Shown: positions 1 through 8,642, counted from the first letter of the stretch. The stretch: DNA of 64,000 nt from Clostridium fessum (GCF_003024715.1 NZ_PYLO01000004.1:124001-188000); one strand, 5' to 3'. The notes: generated by a model not told the origin, from the letters alone. Numbers and translations are program-made.

Positions 1-2
1 TG

Positions 3-110
3 GGTGACCAGGTGGAAGTGAAGGTCAACGATAAGAGCAGCTATGTGGTGGAGATCCGGAAGATCGAGAAAACGGGAGAAGAGGATTCGGATCGGATTCG
101 TAGTTATTAG
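3..110 (+). CDS. greA: C-terminal fragment of a GreA/GreB-like transcription elongation factor (5' truncated by window)
   Basis: Only the last 35 codons are inside the window; the reading frame enters at base 3 and stops with TAG at 108-110. The visible start, GDQVEVKVNDKSSYVVEI, resembles the C-terminal beta domain of GreA, where a G-D-x-V-E-V stretch precedes the final strands. GreA rescues backtracked RNA polymerase by stimulating transcript cleavage. The tail after this motif is somewhat longer and more charged than in typical GreA. The catalytic coiled coil lies outside the window, so the identification rests on a short segment and is moderate. Confidence 0.55.
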   Translation, partial: GDQVEVKVNDKSSYVVEIRKIEKTGEEDSDRIRSY

Positions 111-139
111 TTGCAATACAAAGGAGAGTTTTGATTACT

Positions 140-652
140 ATGAAATTTGAAGAATTATGTGATGCACGTTATTCACTTCGTAAATTTGACAGCCGCCCGG
201 TTGAGGCGGAAAAATTACAGAAAGTGCTGGAGGCAGGACGCAAAGCCCCGACGGCACATAACTTACAGCCACAGCGCTTTTTCGTGATGCAGAGTGAGGA
301 GGCTCTGGCGAAAGCGGATGCATGTACGGCGTGTCATTTTCATCCGCCGGTTGTGATTGTAGCAGCCTATGATCCAGAGATTTCCTGGAAACGGGAAGAG
401 GACGGGAAAAACCATGGAGAGATCGATGTGACATTGGCGGTTTCCCAGATGATGCTGCAGGCAGCAGAACTGGGACTGGGAACAACGTATGTTGGTATGT
501 TTAATCCAGAAAAATTGCTGGAGCAGTTCCCAGAGATGAAGGGTTTACAGCCGACGGCCTATCTTCCGCTTGGATATCCGGCAGAGACAGCTCATCCGTC
601 CAGGCTGCATGCAGATCGCAAGCCGCTAGAAGAGTTGGCGGTATTTCTGTAA
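140..652 (+). CDS. Nitroreductase-family FMN flavoprotein
   Basis: A 170-residue protein of the nitroreductase fold. The N-terminal ARYSLRKFDSRPV stretch and the following APTAHNLQPQRFFV segment match the FMN-phosphate-binding and flavin-contacting motifs of the family, and the C-terminal LGYPAE matches the end of the fold. Members are homodimeric NAD(P)H-dependent reductases of nitro compounds, quinones or flavins; the substrate cannot be read from sequence. ATG 140 is chosen over TTG 131 because the AAGGAGAG ribosome site at 121-128 is correctly spaced for it. At 170 residues it belongs to the short nitroreductases. Its terminator is separated from it by an inserted 133-bp element. Confidence 0.85.
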   Translation: MKFEELCDARYSLRKFDSRPVEAEKLQKVLEAGRKAPTAHNLQPQRFFVMQSEEALAKADACTACHFHPPVVIVAAYDPEISWKREEDGKNHGEIDVTLAVSQMMLQAAELGLGTTYVGMFNPEKLLEQFPEMKGLQPTAYLPLGYPAETAHPSRLHADRKPLEELAVFL

Positions 653-666
653 AATATAGACAATCC

Positions 667-799
667 GTAACTGTTCAGTACCTTCACAGTCACGCGCAAA
701 AATCCATTAAAAATTGCCTGCGGCAATGGGATTTTTGCCTGCTGGCCCATGTTTTCGTACGGTCAGCGCAGTAAATGCGCAGACCTACTGAACAGTTAC
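667..799. mobile_element. 133-bp palindromic MITE, type B, with 8-bp target duplication
   Basis: The left end GTAACTGTTCAGTA and right end TACTGAACAGTTAC are perfect inverted repeats. The element is flanked by identical 8-bp copies of GACAATCC (659-666 and 800-807), a clear insertion footprint. Inside is a long hairpin around GGCAAT, with arms GCAAAAATCC and GGGATTTTTGC, and a smaller GCGCA/TGCGC hairpin; there is no coding capacity. The GTAA ends and 8-bp duplication match what is known of the IS66 family, so mobilisation by an IS66-like transposase is inferred. It lies between the nitroreductase gene and the terminator at 832. Confidence 0.8.
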
Positions 800-831
800 G
801 ACAATCCTTTATTTACCATAATCCTTAATCG

Positions 832-876
832 ATACAGTCTGTTTCCTGAGAAGTTTGGAGACAGGCTGTATTTTTG
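832..876 (+). terminator. Intrinsic terminator after the nitroreductase gene
   Basis: ATACAGTCTGT and ACAGGCTGTAT form a stem with G-U pairs around a loop of about 20 bases, followed by TTTTTG. It probably ended the nitroreductase transcript before the element at 667-799 inserted between them. Confidence 0.6.
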
Positions 877-1012
877 TGTAATGTCAATGATGCGCACTCG
901 CGCGAAGCAGAAATATGTAACGATATATCTTGCAATCCATGTGCATTTAAAAGTATAATAAAAAAATATGAAGAGAAGCATGAAACGATGTAAGATGAGA
1001 AAAGGAAATTGT

Positions 1013-2158
1013 ATGTTATTAAGAGAATATTTAAAAGAATGGACCAAAGAAGACTTATTAAACGAAGCAAGAAGCTACGAGTTAAAGAACTGTTCCCGAC
1101 TTAAAAAGGATGACCTGATTGACCGAATTGTAGAATATTTAACGACGGAAGAGGCACTCCGGGGTAGACTTTCATGCCTGACGAAAGAGCAGATGGTGCT
1201 TTTTTGCAAAGCCTGTACCGAGCCACAGAAAATTTCTGCAGAAGAGATTATGGATGGAATGCAGTTATATAAATACGTACTTGGAAGTTTTGAGGAAGTG
1301 AGTGACTGCTTCACTGTCTTTGAAGAGATTGCACAGGGTTTTAGCGGGATTGACGATGAGGCATTCCGGGCGGTTCAGAGCAAAAAAGGCTGGCTGATGA
1401 AGTGTATCAGCTTCTTTATCGATTATTATGAGATTGCGCCGCTGGAAATTTTGTATGAACTGTACAAATTGAAGGTGAAAGGCACGATCGAAGAAATGAT
1501 CGGGATGCTGGAGGAAATGCCGGAGGACATCACAGAATCCTGCATTTTCCCGATGGAGAAACTGGGAATGCAGGACCTGCCGAAAGAGAATCCGCTTTAT
1601 TCCGAGAGGGGCTTGTATGTACATCTTCCAGTTTTTGAGGGTGATGGACTCACTGCTTTGTTGAAACAGCAGCAGAATAAAAAATTCTATATTCCGTCTG
1701 CACAGCAGTTGGATGAAATCTGTCAGAAAGGGTATGAGGCAGGGGTACTGGCTTATAAGGAGCTGGAGTCCTATTTCATAAAAAAATTGGATGTGCCGTA
1801 TGAGAAAGCGGCTAGATGGTGCTTTGAGACGTGGGCCAGCAGTTATGAAGGAAAATCACCGGCAGAACTGATGAATAAGATGCATGAAGAAGGGATTGTC
1901 TTCCAGAGCGAGCAGCAGATGGGCGAATTTTTAAGACTTCTCATGGATGCGTTCAACAATACGAGAACAAAAGAAAACCGCGGAAATAAACCGTGGGAAT
2001 TAAGTGAGAGAGGTATGATCGGCGGCATGCCGGCGATGGTGCCGGAAATGTCCCAGCCAGCACCGGTAACCGCGAAAAAGGTGGAGAAGATTTATCCGAA
2101 TGATCCGTGTCCTTGCGGATCTGGGAAGAAATATAAGAAGTGTTGTGGAAGAAATTAA
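1013..2158 (+). CDS. SEC-C metal-binding motif protein with N-terminal Rho-N/SAP-like segment
   Basis: A 381-residue protein. The extreme C-terminus, NDPCPCGSGKKYKKCCG, is a textbook SEC-C zinc motif, known from the end of SecA and from many stand-alone proteins. The first 45 residues (LREYLKEWTKEDLLNEARSY, then a KKDDLIDRIVEYL helix) look like a SAP or Rho N-terminal fold that may contact nucleic acid. The middle is helical and unrecognised. ATG 1013 is preferred over ATG 968 because AAAAGGA at 1000-1006 fits it. It ends 21 bases before the 2-hydroxycarboxylate carrier, so they may share a transcript. The cellular role is unknown. Confidence 0.7.
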   Translation: MLLREYLKEWTKEDLLNEARSYELKNCSRLKKDDLIDRIVEYLTTEEALRGRLSCLTKEQMVLFCKACTEPQKISAEEIMDGMQLYKYVLGSFEEVSDCFTVFEEIAQGFSGIDDEAFRAVQSKKGWLMKCISFFIDYYEIAPLEILYELYKLKVKGTIEEMIGMLEEMPEDITESCIFPMEKLGMQDLPKENPLYSERGLYVHLPVFEGDGLTALLKQQQNKKFYIPSAQQLDEICQKGYEAGVLAYKELESYFIKKLDVPYEKAARWCFETWASSYEGKSPAELMNKMHEEGIVFQSEQQMGEFLRLLMDAFNNTRTKENRGNKPWELSERGMIGGMPAMVPEMSQPAPVTAKKVEKIYPNDPCPCGSGKKYKKCCGRN

Positions 2159-2179
2159 TACTCAGAGGTGAAATGAAAA

Positions 2180-3472
2180 ATGCAGCAAGAGAGGAAAGAA
2201 ATATCTGGCAAAGCTAATACGATCGCTGGTTTTTCCATCCCTCTGTATCTAGGCATCCTGGCGCTGGTGGTGGTCTGTATGTATATGGACTGTCTTCCGG
2301 TAGGCTTGGTCGGCGGCATGATTGCGCTGATGGTGCTGGGCGAGGGACTCAATTTTTTAGGAAATCATACACCGGTTGTGAAAACGTACCTGGGCGGCTC
2401 GGTCATCTGTATTCTGGGGGCGGCGGTCATCCAGGCACTGGGGCTGATTCCGGAGCAGACGCATGAGATCCTGGACAATTTTGTCAACAAAGAAGGATTT
2501 CTGGTCTTCTATATCTCAGCGCTGATCACAGGAAGTCTTTTCAATATCGACCGCGGGCTTCTGATCCGCGCAACGGTGAAACTGCTTCCGACAGCTGTCA
2601 TATCGCTGGCAGTCGGCGTGATACTTTCAGGTCTGCTCGGTATGGTGATGGGGGAGAGTTTTCTGGAAGGCATCCTGTATATCGGTATTCCGATGACGAG
2701 CGGCGGCATGACGGCGGGAGCAGTGCCTCTGTCGGCAATGTATTCGTCGGTTCTGGGGACGGACGCCGGACAGATCCTGACGCGGATCGCACCGGCGACG
2801 GTGCTGGGAAATTGTGTGGCGATCATTTTTGGCGGTTTAGCCAATAATATCGGCGAGCGAAAGCCATCTCTGACCGGAAATGGCTGCCTTGTCAATGACG
2901 GTCACGAAGTGAAGAAACAGCCTCCGATGAAACCGACCTTCGCACTCTTATGTACGGGACTTATCATTTCGATGGCATTTTATGAACTGGGGGCGCTCTG
3001 CCATCATTTTATTTCGATTGTACCGACATATGCGTGGATGATTGTGGCAGTTGTGATTGTGAAGGGAACGGGAATCCTTTCAGATCGCCTGGAGGACGCG
3101 GCGAGAGAGTGGGGACAGTTCGCGATCCACAGCTGGACGGCGGCGGCGCTGACTGGAATCGGAGCGACGCTGATTGATTTAAAGACGATTCTGCACACCA
3201 TCACTCCATTTTATCTGCTCAGTGTCGTGCTGATTGTCGGGGCGATCACACTGACCGCCGGACTGATCGGCATCAAGATGGGATTTTATCCGCTGGAATC
3301 ATCGATCGCAGCGGGGATGTGTACGACGAACATGGGCGGTTCCGGAAATGTGGCGGTGCTCAGCAGTTCGAAACGGATGGAACTGCTTCCATTTGCACAG
3401 ATTGTGACGCGCTCCTGCGGGGCACTGATGCTGACGATCGGGGGTGTGCTGATACAGCTGCTGGCGAGGTAG
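2180..3472 (+). CDS. 2-hydroxycarboxylate transporter (CitS/MleP family), Na+- or H+-coupled
   Basis: A 430-residue polytopic membrane protein of the 2HCT family, whose known members carry citrate, malate or lactate with Na+ or H+ (CitS, CitN, MleP, CimH). The sequence contains both family re-entrant-loop signatures: SGGMTAGAVPLS at about residue 175 and GGSGNVAVLSSSKRMELLP near residue 385. The last is very close to the family pattern. ATG 2180 is supported by AGAGGTG at 2164-2170. Next downstream is an EutH-like permease, so the two may form a carrier pair for fermentation substrates. The exact organic acid is not determinable. Confidence 0.88.
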   Translation: MQQERKEISGKANTIAGFSIPLYLGILALVVVCMYMDCLPVGLVGGMIALMVLGEGLNFLGNHTPVVKTYLGGSVICILGAAVIQALGLIPEQTHEILDNFVNKEGFLVFYISALITGSLFNIDRGLLIRATVKLLPTAVISLAVGVILSGLLGMVMGESFLEGILYIGIPMTSGGMTAGAVPLSAMYSSVLGTDAGQILTRIAPATVLGNCVAIIFGGLANNIGERKPSLTGNGCLVNDGHEVKKQPPMKPTFALLCTGLIISMAFYELGALCHHFISIVPTYAWMIVAVVIVKGTGILSDRLEDAAREWGQFAIHSWTAAALTGIGATLIDLKTILHTITPFYLLSVVLIVGAITLTAGLIGIKMGFYPLESSIAAGMCTTNMGGSGNVAVLSSSKRMELLPFAQIVTRSCGALMLTIGGVLIQLLAR

Positions 3473-3562
3473 AAAAAGAACGGTGATTGACAGAGAAATG
3501 TACCTGATAGAGGGAAAATAAGTGGAAACAGAGAAATAGGGAAAAGCTGGGAGGTACGGCTT

Positions 3563-4645
3563 ATGAACATATTCATTGCGATCATGCTGGTGTTTGCGGC
3601 AGCCGGTCTTGTGGATGAGATGCTGGGAGGAAAGCTGGGGCTGATGCCGAATTTTGAAAAGGGGCTTGCCACCATGGGCGGTCTGGCGATGTCCACGGTC
3701 GGATTTTTTGCGATCGGAGTTACATATGTGCAGACCCACGCGGAATCGATTGCAGAGGCGGCAAAGCATATGCCGTTTGATCCGGCGCTCATTCCAAGCT
3801 GCCTTCTGGCGCCGGATATGGGGGCGCTTGGCATGGCACAGAAGCTGGCGGCGACACCAGCGCTGGCGGCATTTACCGGTGCGATGGTAGCAGGCAGTCT
3901 GGGTATGACGGTCGGATACCAGCTGCCGGTTTTTCTGGCAGCCGTTCGAAAAGATGAAATAGGAGAGCTGATGCGGGGGTTCATCTTCGGACTGATTGCC
4001 ATACCGTCTGGTCTGGCGGTCGGAGGTCTGATGCTGGGTCTGCCTGTCCGTCAGCTCTTTTTTAATATGATTCCGGTGCTGGTGCTGTGCGTGGTGCTGA
4101 TTGCGGCATTTGTGTTGGTTCCGAAGCTGACGATGAAGATCATGATTTTCATCGGAAATGCGATCCGTATTTTTAGTTTTCTCCTGTTTGGTGTGGCGGT
4201 CTTCGGAATTTTCATGCCGAAGTATGCGGTTGTCGAGGATGCCTTGATTGAGGAAATGCTTTTTATGGTACTCCGCATGGTCATCGCAGCGTGCGGCGGT
4301 CTGGTGCTGTCGCAGGTGGCGTTAAAACGTCTCCAAAAGCCGATCCAGCGCATCGGGGCGATCCTGGGTATCAATGAGGAGGCAGTTGTCGGACTGTTCC
4401 TTTCCTTTATACAGAGCCTTGCGATGCTGCCATTGTTTTCCAAGATGGATAAGCGCGGGAAAGTATTAAATGCCGCTTTCTCTGTGGCAGGTGCCTATGT
4501 AGTAGGCGGTCAGATGACCCTTGTAGCGTCCCTGATACCGGGAAACTGGGTAACAGCCTATATGATCAGCAAGGTGCTGTCAGGCGGATTGGCAGTTGCC
4601 CTGGCGGTTATTTGTATGAGAAGGTCAAAAATGATAACAGAGTAG
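3563..4645 (+). CDS. EutH-family ethanolamine-type permease
   Basis: A 360-residue hydrophobic protein with about ten likely membrane segments. The LLAPDMGALGMAQKLA stretch near residue 80 corresponds to the conserved D-M-G region of EutH, and the overall length fits. EutH moves ethanolamine across the membrane at acidic pH in enterobacteria and Listeria. No other eut genes (EutBC lyase, shell proteins) occur in this window, so the substrate here could be a different small amine or alcohol. GGGAGG sits eight bases before ATG 3563. The gene faces hypD tail to tail across a shared terminator. Confidence 0.75.
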   Translation: MNIFIAIMLVFAAAGLVDEMLGGKLGLMPNFEKGLATMGGLAMSTVGFFAIGVTYVQTHAESIAEAAKHMPFDPALIPSCLLAPDMGALGMAQKLAATPALAAFTGAMVAGSLGMTVGYQLPVFLAAVRKDEIGELMRGFIFGLIAIPSGLAVGGLMLGLPVRQLFFNMIPVLVLCVVLIAAFVLVPKLTMKIMIFIGNAIRIFSFLLFGVAVFGIFMPKYAVVEDALIEEMLFMVLRMVIAACGGLVLSQVALKRLQKPIQRIGAILGINEEAVVGLFLSFIQSLAMLPLFSKMDKRGKVLNAAFSVAGAYVVGGQMTLVASLIPGNWVTAYMISKVLSGGLAVALAVICMRRSKMITE

Positions 4646-4684
4646 AGCGGAATATCTGATATTGAGATAAGGATAAAGAAATAA

Positions 4685-4725
4685 GAAAGCCCCGGCAGTT
4701 TCGCTGCCGGGGCTTTCCGCCCTTT
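4685..4725. terminator. Strong, probably bidirectional terminator between eutH-like and hypD genes
   Basis: AAAGCCCCGGCAG and CTGCCGGGGCTTT form a 13-bp perfect stem with a four- to five-base loop, with T-rich sequence to the right and A-rich sequence to the left. It sits between two convergent genes and can serve both strands. Confidence 0.85.
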
Positions 4726-4802
4726 TGGGGCTATATCATTTTCATAGAAGGCATTATATGTTGAACTTAAGACTTTTAGAGTTGTCAAACGGTTGCGAGC
4801 AA

Positions 4803-7250
4803 TTAACAGCAGCCACAGCCTCCAAAGCTCTGCTCGGTTCTCTCAATGATCTCGTTCTGAAGCGGTTTATCCAGGTTGCGGAAGTAGTCACTGTATCCAG
4901 CTACGCGGACGATCAGTTCCTTGTATTCTTCCGGATTCTTCTGAGCTTCGATCAGAGTCTGGCGGTCGATAACGTTAAACTGCATATGATGTCCGTTCAT
5001 AGCAAAGTAGGAACGAATCAGAGCAGCCAGGTTGTCAATACCCTTCTCGCCTGCGATAGCAGCCGGAGTAAACTTCTGGTTCAGCAGAGTACCGCCGGTC
5101 TCACAGTGGTTCATCTTGGAGCAGGATTTAACAACTGCGGTCGGTCCGTTGATATCAGCACCCTTCTCAGGAGAGATACCCTCAGACAGAGGATTATGAG
5201 CCAGACGGCCGTTCGGAGTAGCGATCATAACATCACCGAAGTATACGTGGCAGGTGGTCGGAAGCATATCTACATGATATACACCGCCTCTGGTGGTCGG
5301 TCTGCCGGTAATATAATCTTTGTACTCATTGAATACACTTACCATGATGTCATCTGCATAATCATCATCGTTGCCGTATTTCGGAGTTTTATTCTTAACC
5401 AGGTTCAGAATGTCCTCATGGCCCTTGAAATCGTCGTTCATAGCGTCGATGAGTTCTTTCATGGTAAACTTCTGATTGTCAAATACGTTGAACTTGATAG
5501 CGGAGAGTGCATCGGAAATAGTACCGATACCAACACCCTGGATGTAGCTTGTGTTGTATCTCGGGCCGCCTGCGTTGTAGTCTTTACCTTTCTTGATACA
5601 GTCATCGGTACAGATGGAAAGGAACGGAGCCGGCATCATCTGAGAGTAGATTCTCTCGATAACCAGGTTGCCGCGCATCTTAACATCGATGATGTACTCA
5701 AGCTGTGTCTTGAATGCGTTCCACAGTTCGTCATAGGATTTGAAGTCTTCTGCCTTGCCGGTGTGCGGTCCGATCTGTTTTTTGAACATTACATCGTAGC
5801 CATCATACAGAGCGAGCTGTAAGCACTTAGGGATGTTTAAGTAACCGGTCAGCCAATAAGCCTCGGTTCCCCATGCACCGGTCTCAACACATCCGGAGCA
5901 TCCAGCGTTTCTTGCATCTACCAGGGATTTGCCCTGATTTACCAGCTCCTGAATCAGCTCATCGGTATTGTAGAATGCCGGCTGGCCCCAACCCTGACGA
6001 GCGATCTCGCAAGCTCTCTTTAAGAACTTATCCGGAGTAACCTTGGAAATCTGTACGTTGGAGTTTGGCTGGTTCTGTCTCATATCTTCCATACAGTCAA
6101 GGATTAAGTAAGAAACAGCGTTAACTGCGTCTGTACCATCTTCCTTCACACCGCCGGAGTTGATATTTGCGAAGTCTACGTATGTACCGGACTCTTTTAA
6201 GGTTACGCCAACCTTAACCGGAGCCGGAGAGTTGAACAGTTTAACCCAGAGACACTCAAGAAGCTCAAGAGCTCTGGTATCATCCAGAGTACCTGCAGCG
6301 GTATCTTTCTCATAGAACGGAATCAGATGCTGATCCAGACGGCCCGGTGTAAATGCATCCCACGGGTTTAACTCGGTTGTAACGCCAAGGTGTGTAAACC
6401 AGTACATCTGAAGTGCCTGCCAGTAGGTCTCCGGTTTGTGCTCCGGAACAACGGCACAGTTAGCTGCAATCTGCTCAAGCTCTGCTTTTCTGACCGGATC
6501 CTTCTCCTCAGCAGCCTTCTCAAGAGCCAGATCATGATATCTCTTACCTAAGATAATGATAGCATCGCAGCAGATATCCATAGCGCGAAGCTCCTGCTCT
6601 TTGTCATAAGCTTCCGGATCATTGAAGTAGTCAAGATCTTTGATAGCCTGCGCGATCTCTTTCTTGTAATCGCCGTAGCCCTTGATGTAGAAGTTCTTGC
6701 CGCCGGCTGTATGGCCCGGTCCACGCTGCTCCATGAACTCGGTAAACATACCAACCTCATAGCAGTCTCTCCATTCCTGGGTCATAGCTTTTAAGAGATG
6801 CTCTCTGACTGCACGATTCTTCCAGTACGGAATGATCTCCTCTTCCTGAAGCTTCAGATCGTCTTCGGTAACAGTGAAGTTAACCAGTTTACGATCATTC
6901 ATGATGTGCATATCTTCGATGGTGTGACAGCACAGCTCCGGGAAAGTCGGTGAACACTGCGGGTCCTTGCCCTTCTCACCAACTAACAGCTCATCATCGC
7001 CTAAGTAAAGAGTTTTTCTGGAGAAGTACTCTTTCAGAACGAGAGCTCTTAAAACCGGTACAGATACGGAACCTTCGTACTCTTTGTAAACATCGGTTTC
7101 AATTTTTGCTCTTTCCAGATCCAGATGCGGCTGGGTGGAATGGCTGATTCTTCTCAGTCTTTTAATTCTCTCGGTACATCCGCGGTCGTTGTCTTTTAAC
7201 AGACCTTCTGGTGTGTTGATTACGAATGAAGTATCAATTTTCTCTGCCAT
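4803..7250 (-). CDS. hypD: trans-4-Hydroxy-L-proline dehydratase (glycyl radical enzyme)
   Basis: An 815-residue glycyl radical enzyme. It dehydrates 4-hydroxyproline to pyrroline-5-carboxylate, which is reduced to proline for Stickland fermentation. From remembered numbering, the key residues of Clostridioides difficile HypD recur here at a constant offset of +20: F172, H180, D298, S354, D359, F360, catalytic C454, E456 (motif SGCVE), Y470 and the radical glycine G785 in RVAGYSDYF. That consistency favours HypD over choline lyase or other relatives. The N-terminus is about 20 residues longer than in the reference, and the protein ends in an unusual GGCGCC tail. The ribosome site GGAGGA lies in the last codons of hypE, 5 bp upstream, so the pair is translationally coupled. 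No pyrroline-5-carboxylate reductase gene is adjacent. Hydroxyproline betaine or a stereoisomer is a less likely substrate. Confidence 0.9.
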   Translation of the reverse strand: MAEKIDTSFVINTPEGLLKDNDRGCTERIKRLRRISHSTQPHLDLERAKIETDVYKEYEGSVSVPVLRALVLKEYFSRKTLYLGDDELLVGEKGKDPQCSPTFPELCCHTIEDMHIMNDRKLVNFTVTEDDLKLQEEEIIPYWKNRAVREHLLKAMTQEWRDCYEVGMFTEFMEQRGPGHTAGGKNFYIKGYGDYKKEIAQAIKDLDYFNDPEAYDKEQELRAMDICCDAIIILGKRYHDLALEKAAEEKDPVRKAELEQIAANCAVVPEHKPETYWQALQMYWFTHLGVTTELNPWDAFTPGRLDQHLIPFYEKDTAAGTLDDTRALELLECLWVKLFNSPAPVKVGVTLKESGTYVDFANINSGGVKEDGTDAVNAVSYLILDCMEDMRQNQPNSNVQISKVTPDKFLKRACEIARQGWGQPAFYNTDELIQELVNQGKSLVDARNAGCSGCVETGAWGTEAYWLTGYLNIPKCLQLALYDGYDVMFKKQIGPHTGKAEDFKSYDELWNAFKTQLEYIIDVKMRGNLVIERIYSQMMPAPFLSICTDDCIKKGKDYNAGGPRYNTSYIQGVGIGTISDALSAIKFNVFDNQKFTMKELIDAMNDDFKGHEDILNLVKNKTPKYGNDDDYADDIMVSVFNEYKDYITGRPTTRGGVYHVDMLPTTCHVYFGDVMIATPNGRLAHNPLSEGISPEKGADINGPTAVVKSCSKMNHCETGGTLLNQKFTPAAIAGEKGIDNLAALIRSYFAMNGHHMQFNVIDRQTLIEAQKNPEEYKELIVRVAGYSDYFRNLDKPLQNEIIERTEQSFGGCGCC

Positions 7251-7255
7251 TTAAA

Positions 7256-8176
7256 TCATCCTCCTATATTGACTTTGTTGAATCCCTGTTCTTCGAACAT
7301 GGACTTAAAGTGTTCCATAAGCTCGGACACCGGTACGCTCATCTCGTCATCATGGTACTCCATGTCGAGGCTGGCGTATTTACCCTTTCCGATGTCATGA
7401 TAAGGTAAAAGGTTTACCTGACGTGCGTGAATATTGTTTTCCTTCAGAAAATGGATGACACTTTCGATGTGTTCATCGGTTGCGTTGACCTGCTGGATAA
7501 TTGGAAGCCGGATGTAAAGACCAGCGCCCTCATCACTTAATTTCTTTAAGTTCTCAAGAATCAGTGAATTGTCAACGCCGATATACTTCTTGTGGTCTTC
7601 CGGATCCATCACTTTGATGTCGTAGAGAAAAACATCTACATAAGGAAGAACCCGCTTCAGATTCTCATAGTCTGTGTAGCCGCTGGTGTCGATGAAAACG
7701 CTGACACCGTTCTCGTGGAGCTTGCGACAGACCTCTTCCACATAGTCCATATGCTGGGAAGCCATAACTTCGCCGCCGGAGAGTGTTACACCGCCGCCGG
7801 ACTGCTCATAGAAGATTTTGTCCTTCATCGCTTCCTTGACAAGTGCATCTACGGTGTATTCCTTACCGGCTAACTCCCGGGCCTCTGTGATGCACCAGTC
7901 GGTACAGACACCGCAGGCGGTACACTTGGAACGGTCAAATACAATCTTTCCGTCTACGATGGAATTGGCTCCCTGTTTACATTTTGCAACACATCGACCA
8001 CAGGCGGTACATTTGTGCTGATGAAAAATCAGTTCCTTATAATAATGCTGACTCTCCGGGTTGTGGCACCACATACAGCGTAAGGGACATCCCTTGAAGA
8101 AGATCGTGGTGCGGACACCATCGCCGTCGTGCGTTGAAAATTTCTGGATGTTAAATATGTAAGGAGTTTCTGCCAT
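7256..8176 (-). CDS. hypE: Glycyl-radical enzyme activating enzyme (radical SAM), partner of HypD
   Basis: A 306-residue radical SAM protein. C30-x3-C34-x2-C37 (FFKGCPLRCMWCHNP) binds the catalytic 4Fe-4S cluster that cleaves S-adenosylmethionine. Two ferredoxin-like clusters follow, with CTACGRCVAKC at about residue 57 and CTACGVCTDWC at about residue 86. This is the insert typical of activases for non-PFL glycyl radical enzymes. The enzyme abstracts hydrogen from G785 of HypD to form the glycyl radical. It is the first gene of the hypED transcript; AAAGGAGGGGG lies just before ATG 8176. HypE identity is inferred from adjacency to hypD. Confidence 0.9.
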   Translation of the reverse strand: MAETPYIFNIQKFSTHDGDGVRTTIFFKGCPLRCMWCHNPESQHYYKELIFHQHKCTACGRCVAKCKQGANSIVDGKIVFDRSKCTACGVCTDWCITEARELAGKEYTVDALVKEAMKDKIFYEQSGGGVTLSGGEVMASQHMDYVEEVCRKLHENGVSVFIDTSGYTDYENLKRVLPYVDVFLYDIKVMDPEDHKKYIGVDNSLILENLKKLSDEGAGLYIRLPIIQQVNATDEHIESVIHFLKENNIHARQVNLLPYHDIGKGKYASLDMEYHDDEMSVPVSELMEHFKSMFEEQGFNKVNIGG

Positions 8177-8199
8177 TCTTTCCCCCTCCTTTGCAAAAA

Positions 8200-8219
8200 A
8201 ACTAGACTGTGTTCTAGTT
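8200..8219 (-). promoter_or_regulatory. Candidate operator palindrome in the hypED leader
   Basis: A 7-bp perfect inverted repeat, AACTAGA-N6-TCTAGTT, lies between the predicted start of transcription and the ribosome site of hypE. Its size and position suit a dimeric repressor of TetR or GntR type. No second copy was noticed elsewhere in the window. Confidence 0.5.
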
Positions 8220-8227
8220 CTGAGTCT

Positions 8228-8256
8228 ATAATACTACAACCATCTCAAGAATACAA
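8228..8256 (-). promoter_or_regulatory. Sigma-A-type promoter for hypED
   Basis: On the minus strand TTGTAT (8256-8251), a 17-base spacer and TATTAT (8233-8228) form a reasonable vegetative promoter. Transcription would start a few bases before the palindrome at 8200-8219. Confidence 0.55.
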
Positions 8257-8259
8257 GAG

Positions 8260-8640
8260 TAAATTGAAAAAAATGTATTAATTTAATTTTTAACAGACGA
8301 ATCTGAAAAATAATCATCCGATCACGCTGAAACAAGCGGAGTGCGGAATGACTATAAAAGAAAATTAATATAACATATAAGATACCATAGAAAAATGGGG
8401 CTTACAATCGGCAAAAGTGAGGATATTATGCGTGAAAAGAAAGTGAAAATTGTAGAAAAGATAAAATAGTGTGAATATTCATAAAATACAAAACAAAAAC
8501 AAAAAATTAAGCACAGTTAAAAAGGCGTCGCACAAATATGAAAAGTGAAAATCAAGATAGAAGTGAAAAAAAGCTAAAAAACCAGAATAACACGTAGAAA
8601 AGAGCAGTAGAAAACAAAATGAATACGAAGCTTGAAATAA
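8260..8640. other. AT-rich intergenic region with no recognised gene
   Basis: This stretch between the hypED promoter and the first type A element is strongly A-rich. It contains only very short frames, such as a 13-codon one from the ATG near 8429. No hairpin terminator or RNA motif was recognised. Confidence 0.5.
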
Positions 8641-8642
8641 TG

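Noticed and set aside
4725-5822. Long open frame of 365 codons on the plus strand
   Set aside because: It lies antisense to hypD, whose catalytic residues are fully conserved. The open frame results from the codon pattern of hypD and has no ribosome site or recognisable domain.
4803-7250. Choline trimethylamine-lyase (CutC) or another glycyl radical enzyme
   Set aside because: All HypD active-site positions recalled recur at one constant offset, which would be unlikely for CutC; no microcompartment genes are present.
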